A stretch of 64,000 nt of DNA from Paenisporosarcina antarctica (GTDB taxonomy: Bacteria > Bacillota > Bacilli > Bacillales_A > Planococcaceae): NCBI RefSeq assembly GCF_004367585.1, contig NZ_CP038015.1, positions 840,001 to 904,000 of the forward strand, in the 5' to 3' direction. Shown here piece by piece: positions 33,897-41,675 of this stretch (position 1 is its first letter; the number at the start of each line of letters is the position of its first letter). The translations under genes were made by a program, and so were the position numbers. Under the pieces are notes generated by a model. The model ran no database searches. It saw only the letters and a program-made list of their open reading frames with translations, and was not told the origin of the DNA.

Positions 33897-35653
33897 GTAC
33901 AGGCAAAAGATTATGGGTGTACGCCCTTCATTATAAAAAACTTTTAATCATCGGAATAGCCCTTATGACTGTTGCAGTGGCTGCAGATTTAGCGGGTCCG
34001 TTAATTGCAAAAAAAATTATTGACGAACATATTGTCGGAGTAGTAGATGGTGCTCCACTTGATTTTGAACCAATAGCGATTTTACTTGGAGTATTCTTTA
34101 CCTTAGCGATTGTATCGGCTGTCTTTCGTTATGGTGAATATTTATTATTACAAAAAGCTGCGAATCGTGTTATTCAAAAAATGCGTAACGACGTCTATAA
34201 GCACATACAAACTTTGCCTATTCGTTACTTTGACAACTTGCCTGCAGGCAAAGTTGTTGCACGCATTACGAATGACACTGAAGCAATTCGAGAATTATAT
34301 GTGACTGTGTTATCTCAATTTGCCTCAAGTGCAATGTACATTACAGGCATTTATGTGGCATTGTTCTTCCTTAATTGGAAAATGGCGGCGATTACTTTGT
34401 TTGTCTTGCCGCTTTTGTATATTTGGATGATCTTGTATCGAAAATATGCAGCGAAGTATAATCACATTGTTCGAGAAAAAGTAAGTGATATGAACGCTAT
34501 GATTAATGAATCTATTCAAGGGATGACAATTATTCAAGCGTTTCGTCGTGAAGAACAAATGCATGAAGAATTCGATGTGGTAAATCGTGAACATTATAAG
34601 TATCAAAATAAATTGTTGTATTTAGATGCTGGCACATCTCACAATTTAGTAAGCGTTATTCGATCGATGACATTTGTATTTTTCATTTGGTATTTCGGTG
34701 GTGCTTCATTAACTGCTACAAGTGTAATTTCTGTAGGTGTATTGTATGCGTTTGTTGATTACATCACTAGGTTATTTAATCCTGTAACGGGAGTCGTAAA
34801 TCAGTTGGCTAAACTTGAGCAAGCATTAGTCGCAGCTGAACGCGTCTTTCGATTACTAGACAGATCAGGTGAGGTTGTAAGTGATAAAAAAATTGAGCGT
34901 TATATGGGAGATGTACGATTTGACGATGTATGGTTTGCTTATAAAGAGCAAGAGTATGTATTAAAACGAATTTCTTTTGAAGCGAAACAAGGTGAGACTG
35001 TTGCACTAGTTGGCCATACGGGGTCGGGGAAGAGTTCAATTATGAATTTATTGTTCCGCTTCTATGATGTGTCAAAAGGTACCATTACAATTGACGGAAT
35101 AGACATTCAAGACTTACCCCGTCAAACCGTACGTGACCATATGGGAATAGTATTACAAGATCCATATTTATTTACAGGGACCATTGAATCCAATGTTAGT
35201 CTAGGCGATCCCAGGATTTCACGTGAAAAAGTGCAAGCTTCCTTAGATGCTGTTGGAGGAGATCGCGTTCTGAAGCATTTACCAAAAGGCATTGATGAAC
35301 CTGTAATAGAAAAAGGGAGTACGCTTTCTTCGGGACAGCGTCAATTAATTTCATTTGCACGAGCACTTGCATTTGATCCAGCGATTTTAATTTTAGATGA
35401 AGCAACATCAAATATTGACACGGAAACGGAAGAAATAATTCAACATGCTATGGCTGTGTTGAAAAAAGGGCGTACTACATTTATTATTGCACATCGACTT
35501 TCTACTATTAAAAGTGCAGACCGCATTTTAGTATTGGATAATGGTAAAATTGCGGAGCAAGGTACACATGAGGAGTTAGTAGCTTTAGGCGGACGTTATG
35601 AACAAATGTACCGTTTACAATCTGGTGTAACTCTGGATTCAAAAGTAGAGTAA
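33893..35653 (+). CDS. bmrD: ABC exporter subunit, BmrD-like (canonical catalytic Glu)
   Basis: A 586-residue half-transporter, partner of the preceding gene. Membrane domain about 15-315; ATPase with Walker A G-H-T-G-S-G-K-S-S (about 379-387), signature L-S-S-G-Q-R-Q-L (about 481-488) and Walker B I-L-I-L-D-E-A-T-S with the catalytic Glu. The altered signature (S for G) plus the intact Glu complements the degenerate site of the partner, the pattern of asymmetric heterodimers. Shorter than B. subtilis BmrD (673), so naming is by role. Overlapping start in ATGA, ribosome-binding site GAGGAGGTG. Confidence 0.87.
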   Translation: MSTGKRLWVYALHYKKLLIIGIALMTVAVAADLAGPLIAKKIIDEHIVGVVDGAPLDFEPIAILLGVFFTLAIVSAVFRYGEYLLLQKAANRVIQKMRNDVYKHIQTLPIRYFDNLPAGKVVARITNDTEAIRELYVTVLSQFASSAMYITGIYVALFFLNWKMAAITLFVLPLLYIWMILYRKYAAKYNHIVREKVSDMNAMINESIQGMTIIQAFRREEQMHEEFDVVNREHYKYQNKLLYLDAGTSHNLVSVIRSMTFVFFIWYFGGASLTATSVISVGVLYAFVDYITRLFNPVTGVVNQLAKLEQALVAAERVFRLLDRSGEVVSDKKIERYMGDVRFDDVWFAYKEQEYVLKRISFEAKQGETVALVGHTGSGKSSIMNLLFRFYDVSKGTITIDGIDIQDLPRQTVRDHMGIVLQDPYLFTGTIESNVSLGDPRISREKVQASLDAVGGDRVLKHLPKGIDEPVIEKGSTLSSGQRQLISFARALAFDPAILILDEATSNIDTETEEIIQHAMAVLKKGRTTFIIAHRLSTIKSADRILVLDNGKIAEQGTHEELVALGGRYEQMYRLQSGVTLDSKVE

Positions 35654-35817
35654 GGGTTACTCCCTTTTTGAAGAATAAAAATTATTAAGTTAAAACGATC
35701 TAGAAGAAGCTTTGCGCTTTTAAACAATATTCACTTGATGCAAGAAATGTTGTGGATTTTTCTTGTTAATTCCGCTATCGTATAAGAAAGAAGATGTGCT
35801 AGTGAGGAGTGACGATC

Positions 35818-36078
35818 TTGAATTATGATAAAGATGTGATGAATCGATTGAAACGTCTTGAAGGACAAGTGAGAGGCGTCATCAAGATGATGGAAGAAGA
35901 CAAAGATTGTCGTGATGTTGTAACTCAACTTTCTGCCGTTCGATCTGCAACAGACCGTACAATTGGGTTAATTGTCGCGAAAAATTTAGAACGTTGTATT
36001 GTTGCAGCTAATGAAGAAGGTACTTCTGCTGAAGAAGCTATTCAAGAAGCAGTTAGTATGTTAGTGAAAAGTAGATAA
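35818..36078 (+). CDS. CsoR/FrmR-family repressor with CstR-like cysteines
   Basis: An 86-residue all-helical repressor (DUF156). It begins with the DNA-contacting helix N-R-L-K-R-L-E-G-Q-V-R-G-V (9-21). With the TTG start the two cysteines fall at positions 31 (K-D-C-R-D-V) and 60 (N-L-E-R-C), exactly the numbering of the persulfide sensor CstR. The His four residues before the second Cys, needed for copper in CsoR, is Asn56, so sulfide/persulfide sensing is more likely than copper. TTG follows AGGAGTG. No sulfurtransferase or copper gene is adjacent; it is monocistronic with a terminator. Confidence 0.85.
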   Translation: MNYDKDVMNRLKRLEGQVRGVIKMMEEDKDCRDVVTQLSAVRSATDRTIGLIVAKNLERCIVAANEEGTSAEEAIQEAVSMLVKSR

Positions 36079-36083
36079 AAAAG

Positions 36084-36125
36084 AAAAGCTAGAAACGCAA
36101 ATTATTTTGCGTTTCTAGCTTTTTG
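36084..36125 (+). terminator. Terminator after the CstR-like gene
   Basis: AAAAGCTAGAAACGCAAA / TTTGCGTTTCTAGCTTTT, 18-bp perfect stem with a 4-nt loop. Confidence 0.93.
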
Positions 36126-36202
36126 AATTAAGAATAGTTAACAGCATTATATATGAGAAAAATGATTTGTATCTCTTATATTTTTATGAATCCCCATAAT
36201 TT

Positions 36203-36409
36203 TCAATCGTAAACGTGGAATAACATTAATTCGTGTATCATTTTCTTTACAGTTTCTTCGGTAGGCGGCGTGGATCCGCCTGTCCAAGTGATTGATCCAT
36301 CCGGAAAGTATTCACCGCTATAGCGAGAATGTTGGTAAAAAAAAGAAAATGTCCAGCCTGGTAATTGCTTATTTTCAAACATCGGTTTGAAGCTAAAATG
36401 TTGAAGCAT
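36203..36409 (-). CDS. yheE: YheE family protein (DUF5342)
   Basis: A 68-residue small protein starting M-L-Q-H-F-S-F-K-P-M-F-E-N, with the family's K-Q-L-P-G-W-x-F-S-F-F-Y segment and C-terminal H-E-L-M-L-F-H-V-Y-D. It is predicted soluble, beta-rich, function unknown. ATG 36409 is chosen because AAAGGGGAT lies upstream and the length equals B. subtilis YheE (about 72). Its 5' region overlaps that of the divergent ferritin-like gene. Confidence 0.85.
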   Translation of the reverse strand: MLQHFSFKPMFENKQLPGWTFSFFYQHSRYSGEYFPDGSITWTGGSTPPTEETVKKMIHELMLFHVYD

Positions 36410-36479
36410 GAAAATATCCCCTTTCATAGGTGTAGTCACACTCGCATACGCTAGAAAAAAGGCGAAAAGGAGTGGCCTG

Positions 36480-36869
36480 TTGTTTAATGAACAGCTAAAA
36501 AAAGCTATTGAAGAAGAGTATCGAGCTTTTTATTTCTATAAATACATGCTAAAGCTCACAGACGATCCCTATTGGCAATTGTTTATCAAGCATGCAATGG
36601 AAGATGAAAAAAGTCATTATGAAATGTTTCAACAACTCCATTATATGCTGACTGGGCAATTTGTACAAAATCCCGAAAAACCTCAACCAGCGACCAACTT
36701 AAAGCAAGCTGCGAAAGATTCGCTTGTAGATGAGCTAGAAGCAACCGAATTTTATAAAGAAATGCTACTCACTATCCCTATACCCGAAGCATACAATCCC
36801 TTGTTTATTGCCATGCATGATGAGATGGAACATGCAATTAGATTTTCAACAATCTATAACGCGTTATAA
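36480..36869 (+). CDS. Ferritin-like di-iron protein
   Basis: A 129-residue four-helix protein. Helix motifs E-E-E-Y-R-A-F-Y-F-Y (about 11-20), E-D-E-K-S-H-Y (about 41-47) and later E-L-E-A-T-E-F-Y and D-E-M-E-H-A-I (about 118-124) give the paired E and E-x-x-H ligands of rubrerythrin/ferritin-like di-iron sites. Physiological role unknown; oxidative stress or iron handling is plausible. The TTG start at 36480 is preferred: AAGGAG lies 7 nt upstream and the longer frame would overlap yheE. Occupies the place of yheD/yheC of B. subtilis. Confidence 0.8.
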   Translation: MFNEQLKKAIEEEYRAFYFYKYMLKLTDDPYWQLFIKHAMEDEKSHYEMFQQLHYMLTGQFVQNPEKPQPATNLKQAAKDSLVDELEATEFYKEMLLTIPIPEAYNPLFIAMHDEMEHAIRFSTIYNAL

Positions 36870-36944
36870 ATATGGGTTCACATTTTTAACATACTACCTT
36901 TGCTGTTATAATTGAAGGTAGCTTGATAGAAAAAGGTGAACAAA

Positions 36945-38093
36945 TTGAATTTTATATGGATATTACTATTCATGGCATTTATTGGTGCCTTGATCGGGGG
37001 ATATACGAATCACCTCGCGATTAAAATGCTGTTTCGTCCTCATGAAGCGAAATATATAGGTAAATGGCGTGTACCCTTTACGCCTGGACTGATTCCAAAG
37101 CGTAGGGATGAGCTAGCTAAACAACTCGGTCGAACGGTCGTTGAACATTTATTAACACCTGAAACGTTTAAACGACGATTCTTCTCTAATGACATGCGGA
37201 AAAAAGCTGAGTTATGGATTCAGTCACAACTTTCCAAACACGTGTTTGAATCACATATGACCCTTCAACAATGGCTGTCAAAAGCAGGGATTGAACATGT
37301 ACCTTCTCTAGTGGAAGGGAAATTCGATTCAATACTTGATGAGCAAATGGCATTAATTGAATCACGATTTGCCTCAAAAACAGTGAAAGAAATAGCTCCT
37401 GAACAATGGCAGAAACAAGCTGAAGAGCGCATTCCTGAAATTGTTACTTACATGATTGAAAAAGGGGAAACGTATTTCGACTCGGAAGAAGGGCGTCAAA
37501 CAGTGAAACGATTAATTGATGATTTCCTTTCTTCTAAAGGAACGTTTGGCAACATGATTCAAATGTTCATGGGTGAATCGTCTACCATCGTCGATCGTGT
37601 GCAACCAGAAATACAAAAATTCTTGCGTGCGCCAGGAACCTTTGAAATACTTTCGAATGTCATTCGAGGGGAATGGGAGAAGTTGAAAAGTCGTCCATTA
37701 AACGAATTGATTGGCGGGTTTGATTTACAACCAGTTTTAACGAAAGTGAAATCCTATGCGAAACAAGAGCTAGCGGTTGAAAAACGACTAGATAGTACGC
37801 TACAATCATATTGGCCAGAAGGTGCTTACTGGACTGCAATTAACTTAACGCCGAAAATAACAGAGTTTGCGTTTATTCAAGGCGAAGTAAAGCTAGAAGA
37901 AATGATTCAGCGGTTAAGACTAGAAGAGATGGTACAAGAGCAAGTTGATTCATTCCCAGTTGAACGACTGGAAGATTTAGTTTTAGGTATTTCAAGAAAA
38001 GAATTTAAAATGATTACAGTTCTTGGTGCTGTACTGGGTGCGCTAATTGGTTTAATCCAAGGCGGAATCGTCTACTTAATGAATATGATATAG
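36945..38093 (+). CDS. yheB: DUF445 membrane protein YheB
   Basis: A 382-residue protein with an N-terminal helix (about 2-20, then G-G-Y-T-N-H-L-A-I-K-M-L-F-R-P) and a C-terminal one (about 360-380), the middle being helical and soluble. P-F-T-P-G-L-I-P-K-R-R-D-E-L-A (about 43-57) is the family signature. Function unknown; B. subtilis YheB is the orthologue by sequence and position. The TTG at 36945 is chosen since AAAGGTGA lies 5 nt upstream. The following yheA starts 11 bp after the stop codon and is probably cotranscribed. Confidence 0.9.
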   Translation: MNFIWILLFMAFIGALIGGYTNHLAIKMLFRPHEAKYIGKWRVPFTPGLIPKRRDELAKQLGRTVVEHLLTPETFKRRFFSNDMRKKAELWIQSQLSKHVFESHMTLQQWLSKAGIEHVPSLVEGKFDSILDEQMALIESRFASKTVKEIAPEQWQKQAEERIPEIVTYMIEKGETYFDSEEGRQTVKRLIDDFLSSKGTFGNMIQMFMGESSTIVDRVQPEIQKFLRAPGTFEILSNVIRGEWEKLKSRPLNELIGGFDLQPVLTKVKSYAKQELAVEKRLDSTLQSYWPEGAYWTAINLTPKITEFAFIQGEVKLEEMIQRLRLEEMVQEQVDSFPVERLEDLVLGISRKEFKMITVLGAVLGALIGLIQGGIVYLMNMI

Positions 38094-38104
38094 GAGTGAT
38101 TTAC

Positions 38105-38452
38105 ATGACAGTTAACATTTATGATGATATTAATCGATTAGAGAACACATTTAGGAAAACTGCAGAGTATGCAGCTGTGCAAAAAGCAGTAGAAGAAGTA
38201 AAAGCGGACGAACAAGCACTAGCATTGTTTAAAAGCTTTCGTGAATTGCAAATGACCTTACAACAAAAACAAATGCAAGGCGAAGAAATTGCTGGTGACG
38301 AACTAGAATATGCACAAAAAACAGCCCAACTCGTCCAATCGAACCCGAAAATTGAAAACATGCTTCAAGCTGAAATGGCGCTTAGCGGTTTAATTGAAGA
38401 AGTAAACCGTGTGCTAATGAAGTCAGTGCAATCATTATATGAAGGAATATAA
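38105..38452 (+). CDS. yheA: YlbF-family protein YheA
   Basis: A 115-residue helical protein with the YlbF/YmcA fold. It starts V-N-I-Y-D-D-I-N-R-L-E-N, with F-K-S-F-R-E-L-Q (about 42-49) and the Q-M-Q-G-E-E-I segment. Relatives form the Y-complex that guides RNase Y, but YheA itself is not a proven member. ATG 38105 follows GGAGTGAT. Last gene of yheB-yheA, with a terminator overlapping its stop codon. Confidence 0.9.
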   Translation: MTVNIYDDINRLENTFRKTAEYAAVQKAVEEVKADEQALALFKSFRELQMTLQQKQMQGEEIAGDELEYAQKTAQLVQSNPKIENMLQAEMALSGLIEEVNRVLMKSVQSLYEGI

Positions 38453-38478
38453 ACCGGCCTTGTGCTGGTTTTTTCTTT
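38451..38478 (+). terminator. Terminator after yheA
   Basis: AAACCGGC / GCTGGTTT with loop CTTGT, followed by TTTTCTTTTT. Confidence 0.88.
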
Positions 38479-38663
38479 TTGGAAATTAAGCTTTAAATTA
38501 GATTGATTTCATGAGAAAAGTAAAATATCCATGTGAAAAAGACTATTTATTCTGTTATATACATCTTTGTTCTATATAAGAAGGATGGATATTACTTGGT
38601 TGAGGGAAGTATGAATTATTATGTACACAAGATGTGGAGTTTTTTGTGGTTTTTGGACAAATT

Positions 38664-38692
38664 AAAAACAGACTCTACAATGTAGAGTCTGT
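38664..38692 (-). terminator. Terminator after the cold-shock gene
   Basis: On the minus strand ACAGACTCTACA / TGTAGAGTCTGT, followed by TTTTTAATTTG. The stretch 38480-38660 on the left holds no recognised gene. Confidence 0.88.
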
Positions 38693-38704
38693 TGAAAGGT
38701 TATA

Positions 38705-38905
38705 TTATGCTTTTTGAACGTTTGAAGCTTGAGCTCCACGAGCGCCTTGCTCAACGTCGAAAGTAACTTTTTGACCTTCGTCTAATGATTTGAAGCCTTC
38801 ACTTTGGATTGCTGAGAAATGTACGAATACATCGTCCCCATTTTCACGCTCGATAAAACCAAAACCTTTTTCTGCATTAAACCATTTTACTGTACCTTGT
38901 TCCAT
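38705..38905 (-). CDS. Cold-shock protein (CspA/CspB family)
   Basis: A 66-residue OB-fold RNA chaperone. RNP1 is K-G-F-G-F-I (about 13-18) and RNP2 D-V-F-V-H-F (about 25-30), preceded by G-T-V-K-W-F-N. It binds single-stranded RNA and melts secondary structure in the cold. AGGAGGC precedes the ATG. A 5' untranslated region of about 115 nt after a sigma-A promoter is typical of cold-shock mRNAs that are controlled post-transcriptionally. Confidence 0.96.
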   Translation of the reverse strand: MEQGTVKWFNAEKGFGFIERENGDDVFVHFSAIQSEGFKSLDEGQKVTFDVEQGARGAQASNVQKA

Positions 38906-39026
38906 ATTTGTTGCCTCCTAGTGTGAAATTCACACAATGTAATACTATCCCTGCCCAAAGTGATCATTAAGACGTAAAGTTTTAACGTATACAAATCTTT
39001 TACACTGACAAAAATAATTCTACTTC

Positions 39027-39055
39027 ATCATAGCACCTAACTAATTGATAAGCAA
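39027..39055 (-). promoter_or_regulatory. Promoter of the cold-shock gene
   Basis: On the minus strand TTGCTT (39055-39050), 17 bp, TATGAT (39032-39027), giving a transcript start near 39020 and a long 5' leader. Confidence 0.7.
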
Positions 39056-39195
39056 GTGATTTGATTAACTTTAATAAATTTTATTCTCAAAAATAATAAA
39101 GGGAATTTGAAGAACACTTTCATCTTCAAAGAGATTTACTTACTAGAGGGACTTTTGTTCAATTTGATTTTAACATCTTATTTAATAAGTTCCAT

Positions 39196-39858
39196 CTATA
39201 GGATGAAATAATACAAATACACTAATATAATGCCTATATCAGCTAGTGCATGGCTGATTATTGGTGCGACCATTGATGTGAACTTGATTCGAAAATAACC
39301 CCAAAGTAATCCTGCTAGGAATATAGGTATTGTGGCAACTAAACTAAAAGGCATTGCAAACATTGGTACTAGTGATAATAAATGATATAAAGAATAAAAA
39401 AATGATGTCACGAAAACAGTTTGAGTGCCACTTAAAGAAATAAGCAATCGCTTATGCATAAATTCACGCCAGTACCATTCCTCTAAAAAGGGATTGATCA
39501 CAATTAAAACGAATATTAATATCCATATATGTGAACCACTGAAATGCCATTTTACAAGTAATTCATTTAATTGATTTATATTAAATAAGTAGTCTTGTGA
39601 AAAATACACATAACTAAAAATTGTAAGTAAACATATGACTCCACTGACTAGACCAAATATAACCGACTTCATTGTAAATCCATTTTTGACTGATTGAATA
39701 AACTCTAGTCTATCTTGAGTTTTCCGCAAGTAAGTTGCAAAAGGAATAGAAAATAGCCAGCTATAAAACAGCATGAATGTAATTGGAACTGACTCGAAAT
39801 AAGTTAAACCAATAAAAATCATGAATGTAGGACCTAAAGCATAAAGTAAATTCTTCAT
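39196..39858 (-). CDS. CPBP-family intramembrane metalloprotease
   Basis: A 220-residue polytopic protein with about six helices. The catalytic motif is E-E-W-Y-W-R-E-F (about 125-132), then F-F-Y-S-L-Y-H-L (about 150-157) and later H-A-L-A-D (about 202-206), together the three conserved blocks of the CAAX/Abi (CPBP) family. Members process membrane peptides or bacteriocin-like signals; target unknown. AGGAGGAAG precedes the ATG. Monocistronic. The 280-bp gap to yhaR has only a FadR-like box near its end. Confidence 0.88.
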   Translation of the reverse strand: MKNLLYALGPTFMIFIGLTYFESVPITFMLFYSWLFSIPFATYLRKTQDRLEFIQSVKNGFTMKSVIFGLVSGVICLLTIFSYVYFSQDYLFNINQLNELLVKWHFSGSHIWILIFVLIVINPFLEEWYWREFMHKRLLISLSGTQTVFVTSFFYSLYHLLSLVPMFAMPFSLVATIPIFLAGLLWGYFRIKFTSMVAPIISHALADIGIILVYLYYFIL

Positions 39859-40110
39859 TCTTCCTCCTGGAATCCATTATCGAACCTTAGTCATTTTTAG
39901 TATAGGAACTTTTTTAGATGGATATACAGTTTTAATAATTGTCATTGGAAGTATTTATTATTATATCTAAGCGGATTACTCAACTGAAATTTACTTTCCT
40001 ATATTTTATTAGGACGCTAAGTAAGAGGAATGTAAAACAATAGAAGGTTTCTTTTCAGATTATAAATAAATTTAAAGGATTTACAAAATTAATCTCGAAT
40101 ACTATTTATA

Positions 40111-40128
40111 TGAATGACTATTCATTCT
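40111..40128 (+). promoter_or_regulatory. FadR-like operator upstream of yhaR
   Basis: TGAATGACTATTCATTC is an inverted repeat (GAATGA-N4-TCATTC) matching the B. subtilis FadR (YsiA) box as I recall it (TGAATGANTANTCATTCA). It lies 17 bp before the yhaR start and would block transcription until long-chain acyl-CoA binds FadR. Confidence 0.7.
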
Positions 40129-40144
40129 GAGAGAGGTGCCTACT

Positions 40145-40927
40145 ATGACATATGAAACACTAACAATTGAAAAGACTGGCCGTTTAGCTACTTTGACGTT
40201 AAACCGACCACACAGTATGAATGCAATGAATGCAATCATGATGAAAGAAATTGCTGAAGCTTTAGAATGGTTACATGAAGAAGAAACTGTGCAGGTGTTA
40301 CTTATTAAAGGAGAGGGTCGTGCCTTTTCAGCAGGTGGCGATATAAAAGCAATGTTAGATCCAAATAGTCCAATGGATATTGATACGGTTATGGTTGATG
40401 TTAGTCGATTGGCAAAAGCACTCTATACACTTCCAATGATTACAATTGCTTCAGTTCATGGAGCTGCAGCAGGATTAGGTTTTAGCTTAGTGCTTGGCTG
40501 TGATGTTGTGATTGCAGAAGAAAACAGTAAACTTGCCATGAACTTCATTGGAATCGGTTTAGTCCCAGACGGAGCGGGACATTTCTTCTTGAAAGAGCGT
40601 ATTGGAATACCTAAAGCTAAACAGCTGATTTGGTCAGGAAAAGTGCTAAACGGCCACGATGCATTAGCATTAGGATTAATTGATGAAGTGACAGCTGAAG
40701 GAAGAGCTTTCGAGCGAGCTGAAGATATAGCAGCAAAGTTCTTGGCATCTCCAGTAAAGGCTATGATTGCGTCAAAGAACATTTTACATACTCAAAATGT
40801 TCATGAATTGGAAAGTATCTTGGCTCTTGAAAGTTCATCACAATCCGCAATGCGCAGGTCAGAGGATCACTTAGAAGGAATTCAGGCATTCGTAGAAAAA
40901 CGAAAACCGCACTATAAAGGCGAATAA
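40145..40927 (+). CDS. yhaR: Enoyl-CoA hydratase/isomerase YhaR
   Basis: A 260-residue crotonase-fold enzyme, likely hydrating enoyl-CoA in fatty acid breakdown. The oxyanion hole and CoA motifs are G-E-G-R-A-F-S-A-G-G-D-I-K-A (about 57-70) and H-G-A-A-A-G-L-G-F-S-L (about 103-113). V-P-D-G-A-G-H-F (about 137-144) replaces the catalytic Glu-rich loop with Asp-Gly, so isomerase activity is possible. ATG 40145 is 6 nt after GAGAGAGGTG. It stands alone behind a FadR-like box and before a terminator, consistent with induction by fatty acids. Confidence 0.92.
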   Translation: MTYETLTIEKTGRLATLTLNRPHSMNAMNAIMMKEIAEALEWLHEEETVQVLLIKGEGRAFSAGGDIKAMLDPNSPMDIDTVMVDVSRLAKALYTLPMITIASVHGAAAGLGFSLVLGCDVVIAEENSKLAMNFIGIGLVPDGAGHFFLKERIGIPKAKQLIWSGKVLNGHDALALGLIDEVTAEGRAFERAEDIAAKFLASPVKAMIASKNILHTQNVHELESILALESSSQSAMRRSEDHLEGIQAFVEKRKPHYKGE

Positions 40928-40929
40928 GG

Positions 40930-40970
40930 AAAAAATCTGCTAAAGCGATTGCGCTTTAGCAGATTTTTTT
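40930..40970. terminator. Bidirectional terminator between yhaR and yhzD
   Basis: AAAAAATCTGCTAAAGCG / CGCTTTAGCAGATTTTTT, 18-bp perfect stem with loop ATTG. Confidence 0.94.
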
Positions 40971-41154
40971 ATACATGAAATAAAATGAGTTTTCCAGAAG
41001 TGTTCACTAAACGATGAGTCGTATTTAAAAATTCTTTTTCCTCAATCTTATCTTGTCCTTTAGATTTTGCTTCTTCCTCTGAAGCAAATTCCCATGTTTC
41101 TTCTACAATTAATTTCCCTGTCTTTTCGAATGCGGTGAATTTATAAGGCTTCAT
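40969..41154 (-). CDS. yhzD: YhzD-like protein
   Basis: A 61-residue protein starting M-K-P-Y-K-F-T-A-F-E-K-T-G-K, with H-R-L-V-N-T-S-G-K-L-I-L-F-H near the C-terminus, the signature of the YhzD family of unknown function. The length equals B. subtilis YhzD (61) when the ATG at 41154 is used; AAAGGTTGG precedes it. Convergent with yhaR across a shared terminator. Confidence 0.83.
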   Translation of the reverse strand: MKPYKFTAFEKTGKLIVEETWEFASEEEAKSKGQDKIEEKEFLNTTHRLVNTSGKLILFHV

Positions 41155-41232
41155 AAATATCCAACCTTTCTTAAGTGAATGTAAATTCATTATACAAGTT
41201 ATCTAAACAAAAAAAAAGTTTGTAAAGTGTAC

Positions 41233-41275
41233 TTGACAGATTTATTTTAAGTAAAGTAGGCTTTACTTAAAATAA
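41233..41275 (+). promoter_or_regulatory. Promoter with a 34-bp perfect inverted repeat before the XRE gene
   Basis: TTGACA (41233-41238) is followed by TTATTTTAAGTAAAG / CTTTACTTAAAATAA (41242-41256 and 41261-41275, 4-nt spacer TAGG). The palindrome occupies the -10 region, so binding there would block RNA polymerase. Autoregulation by the adjacent XRE protein is the simplest reading. Confidence 0.7.
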
Positions 41276-41300
41276 CTTTATAAATAAGGAGAGAGGATAG

Positions 41301-41516
41301 ATGAAGAACTTTGTGAAAGAAAAACGCGTGAAGTTCAATATGACACAAGATTATCTCTCTGATCAACTAAATGTCTCAAGACAAACTATTATTTCATTGG
41401 AAAAAGGAAGATACAATCCATCCATCAATTTGGCGTTTAAATTATCACACTTATTTAACTGTACGATCGAAGACCTATTTGTTTACGAGGAGGATGAAGA
41501 ATTAACGAATGATTGA
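41301..41516 (+). CDS. XRE-family regulator (YozG-like, HTH_3 only)
   Basis: A 71-residue protein consisting of one helix-turn-helix domain: K-R-V-K-F-N-M-T-Q-D-Y-L (about 8-19), recognition region V-S-R-Q-T-I-I-S-L-E-K-G-R-Y-N-P-S (about 25-41), then I-E-D-L-F. Such proteins usually accompany small membrane-protein or transporter genes; here the next large gene is yhaQ, 160 bp downstream. GGAGAGAGG precedes the ATG. Regulation: a perfect palindrome overlaps its promoter. The gap 41517-41675 contains an 18-codon frame (41597-41653) that I do not call. Confidence 0.9.
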   Translation: MKNFVKEKRVKFNMTQDYLSDQLNVSRQTIISLEKGRYNPSINLAFKLSHLFNCTIEDLFVYEEDEELTND

Positions 41517-41675
41517 TTTTGTGTCAGGGGATTTTATAAGTTCTATTACCATTTAATTTGTCTTTATTGAATGAATTAGAATTAGAGGTGTCTTTGATGA
41601 ACTATACAATAAAACAAATTCTTTTGAATAGGGTATTTAGACGAGCTTATTAAACAGATTGTAAGGAGGTAAAAC

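Noticed and set aside
38612..38686. 24-codon frame (M-N-Y-Y-V-H-K-M...) upstream of the cold-shock terminator
   Set aside because: It runs into the terminator hairpin of the opposite gene and has only a mediocre ribosome-binding site.
41597..41653. 18-codon frame between the XRE gene and yhaQ
   Set aside because: Might be a remnant of a small partner gene, but too short to assign and without any family resemblance.
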